Shown in pieces: positions 35,250-47,100 of a DNA stretch of 64,000 nucleotides. A model generated the notes under the pieces. It was given only the letters and a program-made list of their open reading frames with translations, was not told the DNA's origin and made no database searches. The number at the start of each line of letters is the position of its first letter. Positions within the stretch are counted from its first letter, which is position 1. The stretch covers positions 9,296,232 to 9,360,231 of the forward strand of contig NW_004624776.1 in the NCBI RefSeq assembly GCF_000247695.1, read 5' to 3'. The stretch is from Heterocephalus glaber. Its lineage: Eukaryota > Chordata > Mammalia > Rodentia > Bathyergidae. Both the position numbers and the translations under genes were made by a program.

Positions 35250-37490
35250 ATATATATTTGCATATAGGGAAGTCTTTTTTAAACCAGTAAGTATATGCTC
35301 TTTAATGCCCATGCCCTAATTTTCTTTATCTAATTTTCTCTTATTACTCAAGCACTCAGCACAGAACAAAACCAATGGGATATTAATCAATATCTCTGGA
35401 GTTTGTTTTTTAAAAAGACTGATCAAAGGCATTTTCAGGAATCCATGCCTGGCAACTTCTATCAAATCTGTACTATGATAGTTTCCTTAGGGATGAGGGA
35501 GGACTACTTCTTATAGTTGTTTCATAAAAAATCTACATTGTTGCCTCTTAAAAAGCGATAAAGAATCATGAGAAGTTTCATGATCACTGAAACAACATTC
35601 CCTTGAGAAATTTGGAAGATGGCAAAATTTCAAATGTGCTGGGCTGTTTGAAGTGTTAACTGATCCATCTTCTGATTCAGACCACAACTGGAGTAGACAC
35701 AAGAGGAGAAAAAAAGTAGAGGTCACAGGAAACAGGCTCCAGGAAGATTCAGCTGCCTGACAAACTAATTTTCACACTGGCTTTAATATATACCTTAGTT
35801 AAATAGAGGAAGATATACAGACTTGGTTTTGCATTTATTTTGAAAATGCAACACAGACCTCGGTTCAAAAATTATAAAAGTTAGCAAGGGAAGTCATTCT
35901 TTGTATTTACACTCTTGCATTTCCATCATCAGAGCAACCCTACTATCAATTGCTAATATATTATTCCAGAGACAAACTTTAGAGGCACCATCATATACAT
36001 AATCTAACTTTCTGCTTCCATTTTTTTGCGCAAATACTGCAAGTTGATTTTCCCCAGCTAGTGCTTCTTCAAGAACATTTCACATCCATATGCAAAGAAC
36101 TCCTTCTGTTTTTGACTTGATAGTTTAGTCCTGCATTAAGCATCTAGGAGGTTCCTAATTTAGTGCTGCAGCTAGTCGGCATTGAGTAGCTTTATATGTG
36201 TCATATCACACAGATATGAGTTAAATGCATAGAATATTTTGCAGAGAAACTGCCCAGTTAAAGGTTGTGTGCTCTTTAAATCTGATGAATATCTCCACGT
36301 TTCCCTTCATAAAATTTTATTGGTTTATCTTCCCACAGAAATGGATGAAAAATGTTTGTTTCTTCATACTTTCACCAACACAGCAAGTTATTAAACATCT
36401 TGATCTTAATTTTAAAAAATCTACAACTCTCTTACATTTTGCTAGGAAACTTCTCCAGCATTTTGTTTCACATATTGTCAGTTTCATAACATGACACAGC
36501 ATATGAAAGTGGCTATTATCAAAGTCTTTTCTGAACACATGCAAGCTCTGCTTTTTCTTGCTCTATCAATTATTTTATACAGTCTTCTTTCATCTTTTAA
36601 TTTTTGTCAGAATGTTGCTGAAATTTATTTCTGCCTCACTTTGATCTCCATGTGAAAATGAACGGACTTCTATAATAAAGAGAATTGCAATGCATTGCAG
36701 TCCCCAAGGGGTCCAAGCTATCCGGAAGTGGTAGGCACTTCTCTCACTTTATACAGAGATTTAAGCTTCATCTCAGGGCCCTGGTAATCACAGGCCAACG
36801 AGTCTTCTTCTCTCCCCTTCTTTTTATTCTTCTCTTTTTTTCAAGGTGAGATATAGTTTCACCTTCACTTTTTTCTCACTTGAAAAACATTTTTAAAAGT
36901 CTGCCATAATTCCAAGTATTAACACTAAAAAGAAAGTAATTTAGGTACTTCTGTTTTCTAAAATCTAGGCTCATGCATATATAGTTTAAATTTCTCCCAT
37001 TTAAATAATCATACAGCTTTATGAATAAATACGTATCTTTATTGTTATGATATTTTGCTATTATAACAGGAATGAAGGAATATCGTTTAGATGCATCTAT
37101 ATTACTTCTCCAAGATATTTCTTACATGGAATTTCTTGGGGAAAAGGGTATTAATGATACTAAGGGTTTCATTTTTAAAATATTACTGACATACCTTCCT
37201 TAAATATCTTATAAATTTGTGAATTTTACCTCAGTGTATCGAGTGCCCAGTTTCCCACATGGTCACTACCATTCTATGTATTATCATCATTTCCAATATC
37301 TGCCAGACTAATAACAGTAGAAAATATCATGTTTAATTCATTTCACTAAATCATGATGGTAATAAAATACCACAACTTTGTTGGATATTGGTTTCATTTC
37401 TCTTATGAAAGCCCGTTTCTCTCCTTTGCTTATCTTTGTTATTGAGCATTGTTCATTTATGTACTTTTAAAACTGATCTGTAGGAGCTCT
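35250..37490. other. Unassigned intronic sequence
   Basis: No gene or repeat named. Overlapping frames at 36225-36544 (89 and 75 codons, opposite strands) have no motif. Confidence 0.4.
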
Positions 37491-37497
37491 TTACATA

Positions 37498-37760
37498 TGA
37501 GGTGTGATGACTAATTCTGTCAACTTGATAGGATGCCCAGTTAAACATTATTGCTGATGTACTTCTGCAAGTGTTTTTAGAAGAACATGCACCCTTCCCA
37601 ATGTTGGAAGGCATCATTCACCCAGTCCTCTGAGGTTCTGTGTAGAATGAAAGAAGGAAGGTTGTATTTGCTTTCACCTGACCACTTGAGGCTGAACATC
37701 ACTGTTCTGTCCTCAGTACCTCCAGAATTGAAGGTACTACCCCACTGGGTGTCTGGTCCT
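37498..37760 (+). mobile_element. ERVL MLT2-like LTR fragment
   Basis: Begins TGAGGTGTGATGACTAATTC, then GTCAACTTGATAGGATGCCCAGTTAAACATTATT, GTGTTTTTAGAAG, CCAATGTTGGAAGGCATCATTCACCCAGTC: the layout of ERVL-type LTRs. The 3' half is lost. Confidence 0.55.
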
Positions 37761-37984
37761 CACGTCTTCATTTTTCAAGGATCTAGCTTGCTATTATCCA
37801 TAAAAGGTACAAATGTTTCCACTTCATTCTTGGCCTTAAAATTTTAATAATCTATAGAAGTTTGAAGTTTAATTTAGGCCAAAAAATTTGAACATTTCAT
37901 CTTTTTAGGTAGACTGAAGTCACTGAAACTCATCTTTTCTTTTATGGCTTCTGCTTCAGCATCATGATTGGAAAGCTCTCTTTC

Positions 37985-38640
37985 TCTTGTTTTTAAAAAA
38001 TATTTTATTAGTATATGTTTGTGGTACATGATAAATACATTCACTGTGGGAATTAGTACATACACATATCATACCTTGATCCTTGACCTTTAAGATTACA
38101 TAAACACTTATACTTTCCTCTAGTGTTTTATAGTCTTATTTTTGTTTTCAGTTTATATTTATAATTCATCTTGAAGTTATTTATTGTTGTATGATAGAAG
38201 ATAGAGCTCTAACTTCCTTTTTTCTGAATTAAATTTATTTAAAATCCACTTTTCCATATTTGTTCTATTAGCTATACATATATAAGTGTACACATACATA
38301 CAACATATATGAAGAGATTATAGTTAGTTGATTGGCTTATTCTAGATCTTCTATTCTACTCCATAGAATTGCATATTTATATTTTAATCATTCCAAATAT
38401 TCTAATACATTTTAAACTGGAAAGGCAAATATCTTTTCTTTTGGTTTTTAAATATTTTTGATGGTCTATACATTTATTCTTATAGATGAATCTGTCAAGT
38501 CCTATCCCATTAGGGATAGGACATGAGTTCATGGGGAGGGATTCAACAATTTACAGTATAGAATCTTCCCATCCACAAACCAGCTAAGCATTTTCATTTA
38601 TTCAAATCTTTTTTCTATCCCTCAGTAAATTTCTGCAGTT
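37985..38640 (-). mobile_element. Old L1 fragment
   Basis: The complement of L1 3' UTR at left (AAAATATTTTATTAGTATATG), then ORF2-end text (TCTTCTATTCTACTCCATAG). Strongly decayed and with gaps. Confidence 0.5.
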
Positions 38641-38649
38641 TCCTTCACA

Positions 38650-39255
38650 GATTCTGCATACTGTTCATTGAATTTTTGCTTCTTTGTTAGTGTTTGGAGC
38701 TTCTTCTACCACCTTCCATGTTGATCACCTAAAGAAGAGAATTAGTTGCTTTCTATTCCCTACATTGGAAGTCACCTCTTTATTGTTTCTCAAAATGATT
38801 CAGTTTTTCATTTTCTAAGGAAGTATCTTATAATTACAATGATTACAACATTTTGTCTCTTGCTTTGAAATGTTTATAGTATGTGCCTTTTCCTCACTTA
38901 ATTAACTTTTGTCAGCATCATTAAAACAAGAGAAAGGAGTTGTGAAGACAGTAAATTTTTGTTGTCTCATTCCCAACACCCATAGGCATGATCTGGCCAT
39001 AGCCATCTCCCAGAGATATGATGAGCCATCTTGACATTTGCCAATTGCACGTCTTTGTAAATTTGTTTCACCTCCTGAGAATATTAATACAGACAGAATT
39101 TTGGGGTGGGATCAAATTTAAGCAGTCATATGCTTAAAAACTACACAAGCCACCACAGTAGCATGCTGAAGAGCAGTTGGTGAGCTTATGCTATGACACA
39201 CCTTCAGTCATAACAGGGAAGTCAGGGTTCTGAGGGAGAACAACGCATCAGAAAT
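38650..39255. other. Unassigned intronic sequence
   Basis: No gene or repeat recognised. Confidence 0.4.
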
Positions 39256-39266
39256 AAGGATACTTA

Positions 39267-39348
39267 GGGCCGGGGATTTAGCTTAGTGGTTCCACTGCCG
39301 GCCTCGCATGCATAAGGTCCCGAGTTCGATCCCTGGTAGCAAAAAAAA
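39267..39348 (+). mobile_element. ID-type SINE
   Basis: GGGCCGGGGATTTAGCTTAG, GAGTTCGATCCCTGGTAGC and an A tail. Duplication AAGGATACTT (39256-39265) and AAGGATGCTT (39349-39358). Confidence 0.9.
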
Positions 39349-39567
39349 AAGGATGCTTCTTTCTATTGACAACTTTCCTATGAATTTTAATTAACTTTAT
39401 ACTTTAATAACAACCATATAATTGATTTCAAACTTGTAAGTTAAAAAGGTTAATAATCTAATGTTTTAGGTTATAAAATGTATGTATTTCAAAAGAATAC
39501 ATAAAGTAATATATAAAACACTTTTTGTCATATATATAGTCCTGAATTTCAAAATGTGTAACATTAG

Positions 39568-39650
39568 GGCCGGCAATTTAGCTCAGTGGTTTTGCCGCCT
39601 GCTGCGCAAGAGCAAGGACCTGAGTTCGATCCCCGGTACCAAAAAAAAAA
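39568..39650 (+). mobile_element. ID-type SINE with a perfect 17-bp duplication
   Basis: GGCCGGCAATTTAGCTCAG, GAGTTCGATCCCCGGTACC, A tail. AAAATGTGTAACATTAG at 39551-39567 and 39651-39667 is identical, marking a recent insertion. Confidence 0.95.
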
Positions 39651-39999
39651 AAAATGTGTAACATTAGATCTCTATTTTCCAGGATATACTAGGCTATCTA
39701 TTGCTTTTCTTTGTATGAAGTCCATATGATATACGGCAATAAAGGAAACTATATGAAACCAGTATAACTATCACTATTCAAAATTTTAAAATAGTTTTGA
39801 GCATTTATTCCTCAAAGAAGTCTGATCTATATTTATGTATGGAGACTAAGGACTGTGTCCCCTTTGTAATTCCGTCATGTGTTCTTTAATGACAAGGACA
39901 CATTCTAATAAGCTCATTGTGAAAACACTGCAGAGTATATTTACACCAACTTACTAAGCAGCTAAGCTGTATAGTGTGTGTGTTTTTATAAATTTATAT

Positions 40000-40457
40000 A
40001 CATAGTATAGCATAATGCTCCTACACCATGATGAACAAGCTCAAAACAACATAAGATTAAGTCAAAGGCCGACGAAAATGATGTAATCAGGAGATGCAAT
40101 GAATGCAAGATGGATGAGACTTCTGCTGGTGCAACACAGTACATTATTTTATAGTCAATTTTTAATAAGTTGAACACACCAAAACAATTGTAAAAAAGTA
40201 CAGTAAATTCATAAACCATTAACTAGACATTCACTATCATTATCAGGTGTACGTAACTGTATGTGTTACACTTTAATATGACTGGCAGAGCAGGAGGTTT
40301 GCTTACCCCAGCATTATCACAAGTATGTGAGTGATGCATTTGACATTCCTGGAGATAGGATGTTTTTAGCTCCATTATAATCTTATGGGACCTCTATCTT
40401 ATAAGCAGTTCACCAGTGACAGAAATAAATGCAGCTATGAGGTACATGACTGCACTA
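40000..40457 (+). mobile_element. Tigger-like DNA transposon relic
   Basis: AGTATAGCATAATGCTCCTAC, CAGTACATTATTTTATAGTCAA, ATTATAATCTTATGGGACC and the end GGTACATGACTGCA match the layout of a Tigger-derived family whose terminal repeat is CAGTCATG-like. Left end approximate. Confidence 0.5.
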
Positions 40458-40479
40458 TCTAAAGAGCTTAAATTTTTAT

Positions 40480-41955
40480 AAATGGCAAGATGTAATATTT
40501 GTATATTTTTGTATACAGTTATTATTAAAGTTATCAAATTTTATTGGCTATACTAGATGTATAACATATATGGACAGTATAAATTATATGTCCTCCAAGT
40601 GTGATTTTTAAAAATATGGGAAATCTAGAGTCTTTCCTGACAGTTTCTGAATGAACACATGACAAGAAGCAACCTTGTGTTCTAGGGCTTCTGGAACCTC
40701 CTGAGAACTTTCTGTTCAGGAGAGCATCCTGTGCATCTGGAAGACACAAAGCCATCCCAGAGACCACTGTCCCACCCCCTGCTGACCCCTTAATTTATAG
40801 GGAAGGCAATGGCATTTATAGGCCAATACCTGAATGTGTGCTGTCCTAAGCCCTTAGCTACCATTCCTCCCACCTCGCTGCCCATCTTGAATCTTTGAGA
40901 AGGAGTGCCAGGTCTTCATTTCCATGCTGAGCATACAAATGCTCATATCCTACTTCCTGGGCTCTCCAGGAACTACTCATACATACAGAATCTCAACCAG
41001 TATCCACACCGGTTTGCTAAGTGACTTCTGTTTATTTGGAACAGCCAACCTCAGTGATCTGTAGGTATTCAGCAAAGAAATATGTCAGTTGATGGTGTAG
41101 GGCCTCAACAATGGAATCTCTTCTGCCTGAGGTTCAAACTATCTGTGGAACAAGTCTCCCTTCCTCCAATAAACCCCAGAGATACCTTTAGTGCCTCTTG
41201 CTTGGTGTGCATCATGGGATGAGGACATCAGAGCACTGTTCCAGCCCCAGGTCCAGCACTAATGTACCCTGGAATAGTGGTAAGTTCTCTCACCTCTCCT
41301 GCATCTATCTGCTCTGTGGAATGATCATGCTCATGTGGCAAATATCTAATGTGCATCAATATTCTAGCCTCCTGTGATGGTAAGCAAGGGCTCCTGAAAG
41401 AGCCGTGCAACTAAGGCCATAGGAAGGGCATAATGCAGCATGTGAAGGATCCCCAAGAAATTTAAAGGAGTCTCCAAAGACAACCTACAGTTTCTCAACA
41501 AGGAGCCAGTCTCCAGCAAGTGAGGCCATATCTTCTATTTCTCATGCACTTTCAGAGCCACCACTGAACACAAACTAATGGCACCTGGTTGAAACAACAG
41601 CTGCTCTTAACATTCATTTGATTTCTTGAGAGAAACTAGTGACACAGATTCCTTTTGGGCTTATTTCCCCCTCATTAACAAACCTTACTGTCCTGGCACC
41701 AGAAGTATCCCATGTCAGCATCAACTTTAGAGGCACACCTCTTGGCTGACAGAGCCCAAGATGAGTTGGCATTTTTCATTTTCTAGTCAAAGAAATGAGA
41801 GTCAGTGGGTGGTGGCCATTGCCAGCTGCAGCTGTCTGATGTATCAACTCCCTGCCATACATGGTTGTTAATAAGTAGCACTAGGAAGAGGATTCACACT
41901 TCAGCTTTCCGTCACAATGGCTGTGGTGGGAGATCCTAGGATGGCTGCTTTCCTA
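40480..41955. other. Unassigned intronic sequence
   Basis: Slightly GC-richer than its surroundings. Open frames are 77 codons or less and none has a recognisable motif. Confidence 0.4.
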
Positions 41956-41957
41956 TC

Positions 41958-42256
41958 GTGATATAGTCATTCCTCAGTATCCCCTGGGGATACCAAAATC
42001 TGTACAATGACCTAGCATTTGTATAGAACCTATGCACATCCTTTGGTATACTATAAAAAATTCTCTAGATGACTTGTAATACCAAATACAATGTAAATGC
42101 TATGGCAATAGTTATTATATTATATTATATTGTTTAGGGAATAATGACAGGAAAGAAAAAGTCTGTACACGTTAAGTACAGATGTAATATGCTTTTCCAA
42201 ATATTATTGATCTGGGGTTGATTCAATTTGCAGATGTGAGCCTGTGGCTACAAAGG
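41958..42256 (+). mobile_element. Tigger/MER2-like DNA transposon
   Basis: Starts TAGTCATTCCTCAGTATCCC, then GGGGATACCAAAATCTG, CCTATGCACATCCT, AATACCAAATACAATGTAAATGC, GGGAATAATGAC. Ends GGTTGATTCAATTTGC, GGTCAACTATA. TA flanks are expected for this family. Confidence 0.8.
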
Positions 42257-42355
42257 GTCAACTATATTTTGACAAGAGCAAGAGGTAAAGATGGGGAGAC
42301 TTCACCTCAGCTTTGGGAAAAATCTGTAAGTTGTATATACACATTTATATACCAC

Positions 42356-42398
42356 GGGGAAGGGAGGGAGTGGAAGGAGGGGAGGGAGAGAGGGAGGT
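42356..42398 (+). repeat. (GGGA)n-like polypurine tract
   Basis: GGGGAAGGGAGGGAGTGG and following G/A sequence, with several G3-G4 runs. It could fold as a quadruplex only with one long loop. Confidence 0.7.
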
Positions 42399-42399
42399 G

Positions 42400-43475
42400 A
42401 CTGAGGATCCCTCATCACTGCTATCACAGTTTTAGTAGCCAATCCTTGACCTTAAAACTGGGGAGAGTGAGTAGGGAGGTACCAGCACCTGCTAATACTT
42501 ACCATGTCCATGACAGTTACTAAAAGACATGGACTACAGCAGAATTACACTATCCTATGGCTCTTAGCTGTGGGTGGCCTTGATGTCTACTGGTTGAATA
42601 GACATATTAATACCACAGTGGGAATAAGACGGATGAGGAACCTATGTCAGGGCAGATGGGCAGGCAGTGCAGGGGATCATTTAACCAGAAGTCCCCACAA
42701 ATGGCAGCAGGCAGGAAGACACAAAATGCTGGGGTCACAACATTCATTTTTCTTCTGCAAAAATCCATCCATCTTAACCTTGCATCTATACTAAGAAGTT
42801 TCATACTCAAGGGGATAGTAAAATAACTTCACTCACAGGATGCCAGTACACAGAGAGAACACAAAGCTCCCAAACTAGAGGAGTACCAGGGACACAGTAA
42901 AGAAATGTCCTTGTGTGGAAAGGAAAAAGAAATGAGGGGATTCATCACAACTTTTTATAAGAAGTAGCCCTTCTTGGCAACACAGTGAAGATATCTTATA
43001 CTTAGAGGCAACTCTGGATTACTACATAAATAGAACATAAACCAGGGCCCCTGATCTAAAAAAGCAAAATCTCAATGTCATAGCTATACTAGTGGAAGTT
43101 TCTCACTATCTCCTTGAAGAGGAAGAACTAGATATTTATATCAAAACCTATCATATAAATTTGTTGCATATAAATATATATTGTAAAAATAATCCAGAGT
43201 AAATATATCCATCTAGTTTCATCTCATGGGCTTAGCTTTTCTCAGTGAATTTCTTCTTTCTTTACAAAATCCTGAATCACTTGACAAGCAGATCTGAGTT
43301 GAAGCCAACACTGCCTTTACACATGATAGAGATATTAAGGCTGGCGGGCCAGGTATGGAGGCAGATTTATGGAAGACTGGCTCACGTTTTGTTTATATCT
43401 CTGTACCCCAAGTAAAACAGCACACTATTCACACACAGATACACATCGGCACAGGAAGGAGTTAGTAATAACCCA
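42400..43475. other. Unassigned intronic sequence
   Basis: No supported feature. Open frames at 42504-42826 (three overlapping, both strands) look random. It contains the 22-bp word shared with 48727. Confidence 0.4.
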
Positions 43476-43481
43476 ATAGCT

Positions 43482-43555
43482 CAATGGTGGTAAACCTATG
43501 GCACACGTGCCACAGCAGGCTGTTACTGAAAGCTCTAAAAGGTTCACTATCACTG
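43482..43555. mobile_element. Short 74-bp copy of the hAT-type MITE
   Basis: The left end CAATGGTGGTAAACCTATGG continues into CACACGTGCC and shares TATGGCACACGT with the 19049 element. The right end is CTCTAAAAGGTTCACTATCACTG against CTCTAAAAACTTCACCGTCACTG there. Complementing the right end gives CAGTGATAGTGAACCT, which pairs with CAATGGTGGTAAACCT. No clear 8-bp duplication remains. Confidence 0.65.
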
Positions 43556-43875
43556 CTATCCTGCCTGGTTGGTCTGGTTGACATCATGCTCTGTTATGGC
43601 CTCATGACCAGTAAGTAAAATAAACACATGCATTCTGTCATTCAACTTAACAATTACGAGATTTTTTGTTTTACTATCACTTGGTTGGGAATGTTGAACA
43701 TTACTAAGTTCAAATGCTTCATTTCACCAATGAAGAATCTTAGTCTCAAACAAATTATCTCACTCAAAAGTCCTAGTTATTAGTCAAGATCACCTTCCTT
43801 ATATTTCTCTATTTTGATAATTTAAGGGAGCAATAACAGAAGTTTTCCTATGAAATTCTGAAAGACTCACTGGCT

Positions 43876-43892
43876 AAAAAAATAGAAAGCAC
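43876..43892. repeat. Left target-site duplication of the ANKRD27 retrocopy
   Basis: AAAAAAATAGAAAGCAC pairs with AAAAAAAAAGAAAGCAC at 48381-48397. AGAAAGCAC is identical at 43884-43892 and 48389-48397. The A-rich left side fits the L1 endonuclease target pattern. Confidence 0.7.
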
Positions 43893-44019
43893 GCACGATG
43901 GAGAGGTGGGCAATAAGATCTCAACCAAGGACCTGCGAGGTACCTCCTCAGCCTAAAGATGGGAAGTGGGAGTGTGTGGCTCTTAAGTCATTCATTTCTC
44001 GGGGCCCAATGCACAGCTA

Positions 44020-44120
44020 AGAGCTCCTTAGCACACCATGTGCCATGGCACAGGACTGCACGCGCTGGGAAGATGAGGTGCCTTTTTCTAATCCTCACAA
44101 TGACACCAGGAAACTCCCTT
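44020..44120 (-). mobile_element. Possible MIR-like segment in the retrocopy 5' UTR
   Basis: ACCATGTGCCATGGCACAGGAC, GCGCTGGGA and TTCTAATCCTCACAATGACACC resemble MIR sequence in the ATGTGCCAGGCAC, GCGCTGG, TAATCCTCACAA order. If real, it was in the 5' UTR of the source mRNA or lies outside the true retrocopy start. Confidence 0.4.
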
Positions 44121-47100
44121 TGATCCCTTTGAAGTCCATATGGCTCTGTATGATGAAGATCTCCTGAAAAATCCTTTCTATCTGGCCCTGCAGAAGTGGC
44201 ATCCAGACTTGTGCAGCAAGGTGGCCAAATGCATGGCATTGTCTTAGTGCCCTGCAAAGGAAGCCTGTCCAGCAGTGTTCAGTCCGCCTGTCAGTTCGAG
44301 TCCTACATTTTGATACCTGTGGAAGGACATTTTCAGACCTTAAATGGAAAGGATGTGTCTATGCAAGGAAACAGGATTAAATTAGGAGCCGGTTTTGCCC
44401 ATCTTCTCTCTGTTCCCATCCTCTTTGAAGAAACTTTCTACAATGAAAAAGAAGAAAGTTTCAGCATCCTGTGCATAGCCCATCCTTTGGAAAAGAGAGA
44501 GAGTTCAGAAGAGTCTTCAGCCCCCTCAGATCCTTTTACCCTGAAAACCATCGAAGATGTGAGAGCATTTTTGGGAACACACTCTGAGAAATTTGACAGG
44601 AACATCGCCTCCTTCAACCAAACCTTCCGAGAATGTGAAAGGAAGAGCCTCCGTCACCACATAGATTCGGTGAATGCCCTGTACACTAGATGCCTCCAGC
44701 AGCTTCTGAGGGACTCTCACCTGAAAGTGCTTGCGAAGCAGGAGGCCCAGATGACCCTGGTGAAGCTGGCAGTGGAGATGTACGTCCATCACCATATTTA
44801 TGATCTCATCTTCAAATACGTGGGGACCATGGAGGCAAGCGAGGATGCTGCCTTTAACAAAATCATAAGAAGCCTTCAAGATCTCCAGCAGAAAGATATT
44901 GGGGTGAAACGTGAGTTCAGCTTCAACATCCCTTGTGCAAATAGAGAGCTGGCTCAGCTGAACAAATGCACCTCGCCCCAGCAGAAGCTGCTCTGCTTGT
45001 GAAAAGTGGTACAGCTCATTACACAGTCTCCCAGCCAGAGAGTGAACTTGGAGACCGTGTGTACTGATGATCTTCTCTCAGTCCTGTTATATTTGCTGGT
45101 GAAAACAGAGATCCCTAATTGGATGGCAAATTTGAGTTACATCAAAAGCTACAGATTTAGCAGCTCAGCGAAAGATGAATTGGGATACTGCCTGACCTCA
45201 GTTGAGGCTGCAATCGAATATATTCGGCAAGGAAGCCTTTCCATTAAACCACCCGAGTCAGAGGGCTTTGATGACAGACTGTTTCTTAAGCAGAGGATGA
45301 GCTTACTGTCTCAGATGACCTCAACTCCTACTGACTGACTCTTTAAGCACATCGCTTCAGGTAACCAGAAGGAAGTGGAAAGACTTCTGAGCCAAGAAGA
45401 CCATGACAAAGACGCTGTCCAAAAGATGTGTCACCCACTATGCTTCTGTGATGACTGTGAGAAACTGGTCTCTGGGAGGCTGAATAATCCATCCATTGTC
45501 ACTCCGTTCTCCAGAGATGACAGGGAGCACATGCCTCTCCATGTGGCTGCTCTCTGTGGGCAGGCGTCCCTCATCGACCTCCTGGTTTCCAAGGGTGCCG
45601 TGGTGAATGCCATGGACTATCACGGCTCCACTCCGCTTCACCTGGCATGTCAGAGGGGCTACCAGAGCGTGACTCTGCTGCTGCACTACAAGGCCAGTGT
45701 TGAGGTACACGACAACAACGGCAACACCCCCCTGCACCAGGCCTGCACCTACGGGCACGAAGATTGTGTGAAGGCTTTGGCCTACTATGATGTGCAGTCC
45801 TGCAGACTGGATATTGGCAGAGAGAAAGGAGACACACCCCTTCACATAGCTGCACGCTGGGGTTACCAAGGCATCTTAGAGACATTGCTGCAGAATGGGC
45901 CACCCACAGAAATCCAAAACAGGCGGAAAGAGACGGTGCTCAAGTGTGTGTTAAACTCAAAGATCCTGTCCATAATGGAAGCCCATCATCTGTCCTTTGA
46001 AAGGAGGCCAAAGCCTCCTGAGGTCCCTGCACTGTCCCCTCAACACTCTGAGGATTCTATCATCCAGGGCTCCTCCACCTCCAGCTTCTCCTCTGTGTTG
46101 GTGAGCTCTAAACAAAAGGACCCCAAGAAGGACTACAGAGAGGTGCGCTACCTTTTGGAGTGGACAGAGGAGGACCTGGACGAAGTGGAGGATGCTGTCA
46201 GTGCAGTGGACCTTGGATTCTGTCATCCCCTGTGCCAGTGCCCCAAACGTGCTCCAGCCCAAAAGAAGCTGGCAAAGATTCCTGCCAGTGGGCTGGGGGT
46301 GAATGTGACCAACTGGGATGGCTCCTCCCCGCTGCACATGGCTGCCCTGCACGGTCGAGCAGACCTTGTCCCCCTCCTGTTGAAGCACGGTGCCAACCCG
46401 AGTGCCAGGAACATAAACCAAGCCGTGCCCCTCCACCTGGCCTGCCAGAAGGGCCACCTTCAGGTGGTGAAGTACCTACTGGATTCTAACACAAAACCCA
46501 ATAAAAAGGACATAAGTGGGAACACACCCCTCATATACACCTGCTCTGGGGGCCATCACGAGGTTGCAGCGCTGCTGTTGCAGCATAGTGCCTCCATTAA
46601 TGCTTCTAACAACACAGCCCTGCACGAAGCCGTGATAGAAAAGCACATCTTCGTGGTGGAGCTGCTTCTGCTTCACAGGGTGTCGGTGCACATCCTGAAC
46701 AAGCGGCAGCGCACAGCTATGGACTGCACAGAACAGAATTCAAAAATAATGGAGTTACTTAAAGTAGTACCAAGTTGTGTTGCCTCATTAGATGATGCTG
46801 CTGAAACAGAGCACAAGGAGTATGTGACTGTCAAGATCAGGAAAAAGTGGAACTCAAAAATGTATGATCTACCAGATGAGCCTTTTACAAGACAGTTTTA
46901 CTTTGTTCCCTCAGTTGGTCCATTTAAGGGAAGGACTTCAAGGGAGATTATAGCAAGAGATAGAAGTGTCCCTAATTTTACAGAAGGTTGTTTGCATGAG
47001 CCAGAGAGGCAAAGAGGCACACAGAACCAGTCGCCTGCCAGAGCAGAGCAGACTGCAGACGGCTGATGAGGGAAGTGATGACCTGCCTGAAGAGAGGCCC

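Noticed and set aside
43988..44257. 89-codon minus open frame near the retrocopy start
   Set aside because: It is antisense to the retrocopy 5' UTR and first codons, with no independent support.
45438..46457. Minus-strand open frames of 143 and 166 codons
   Set aside because: They are antisense shadows of the GC-rich ANKRD27 retrocopy.
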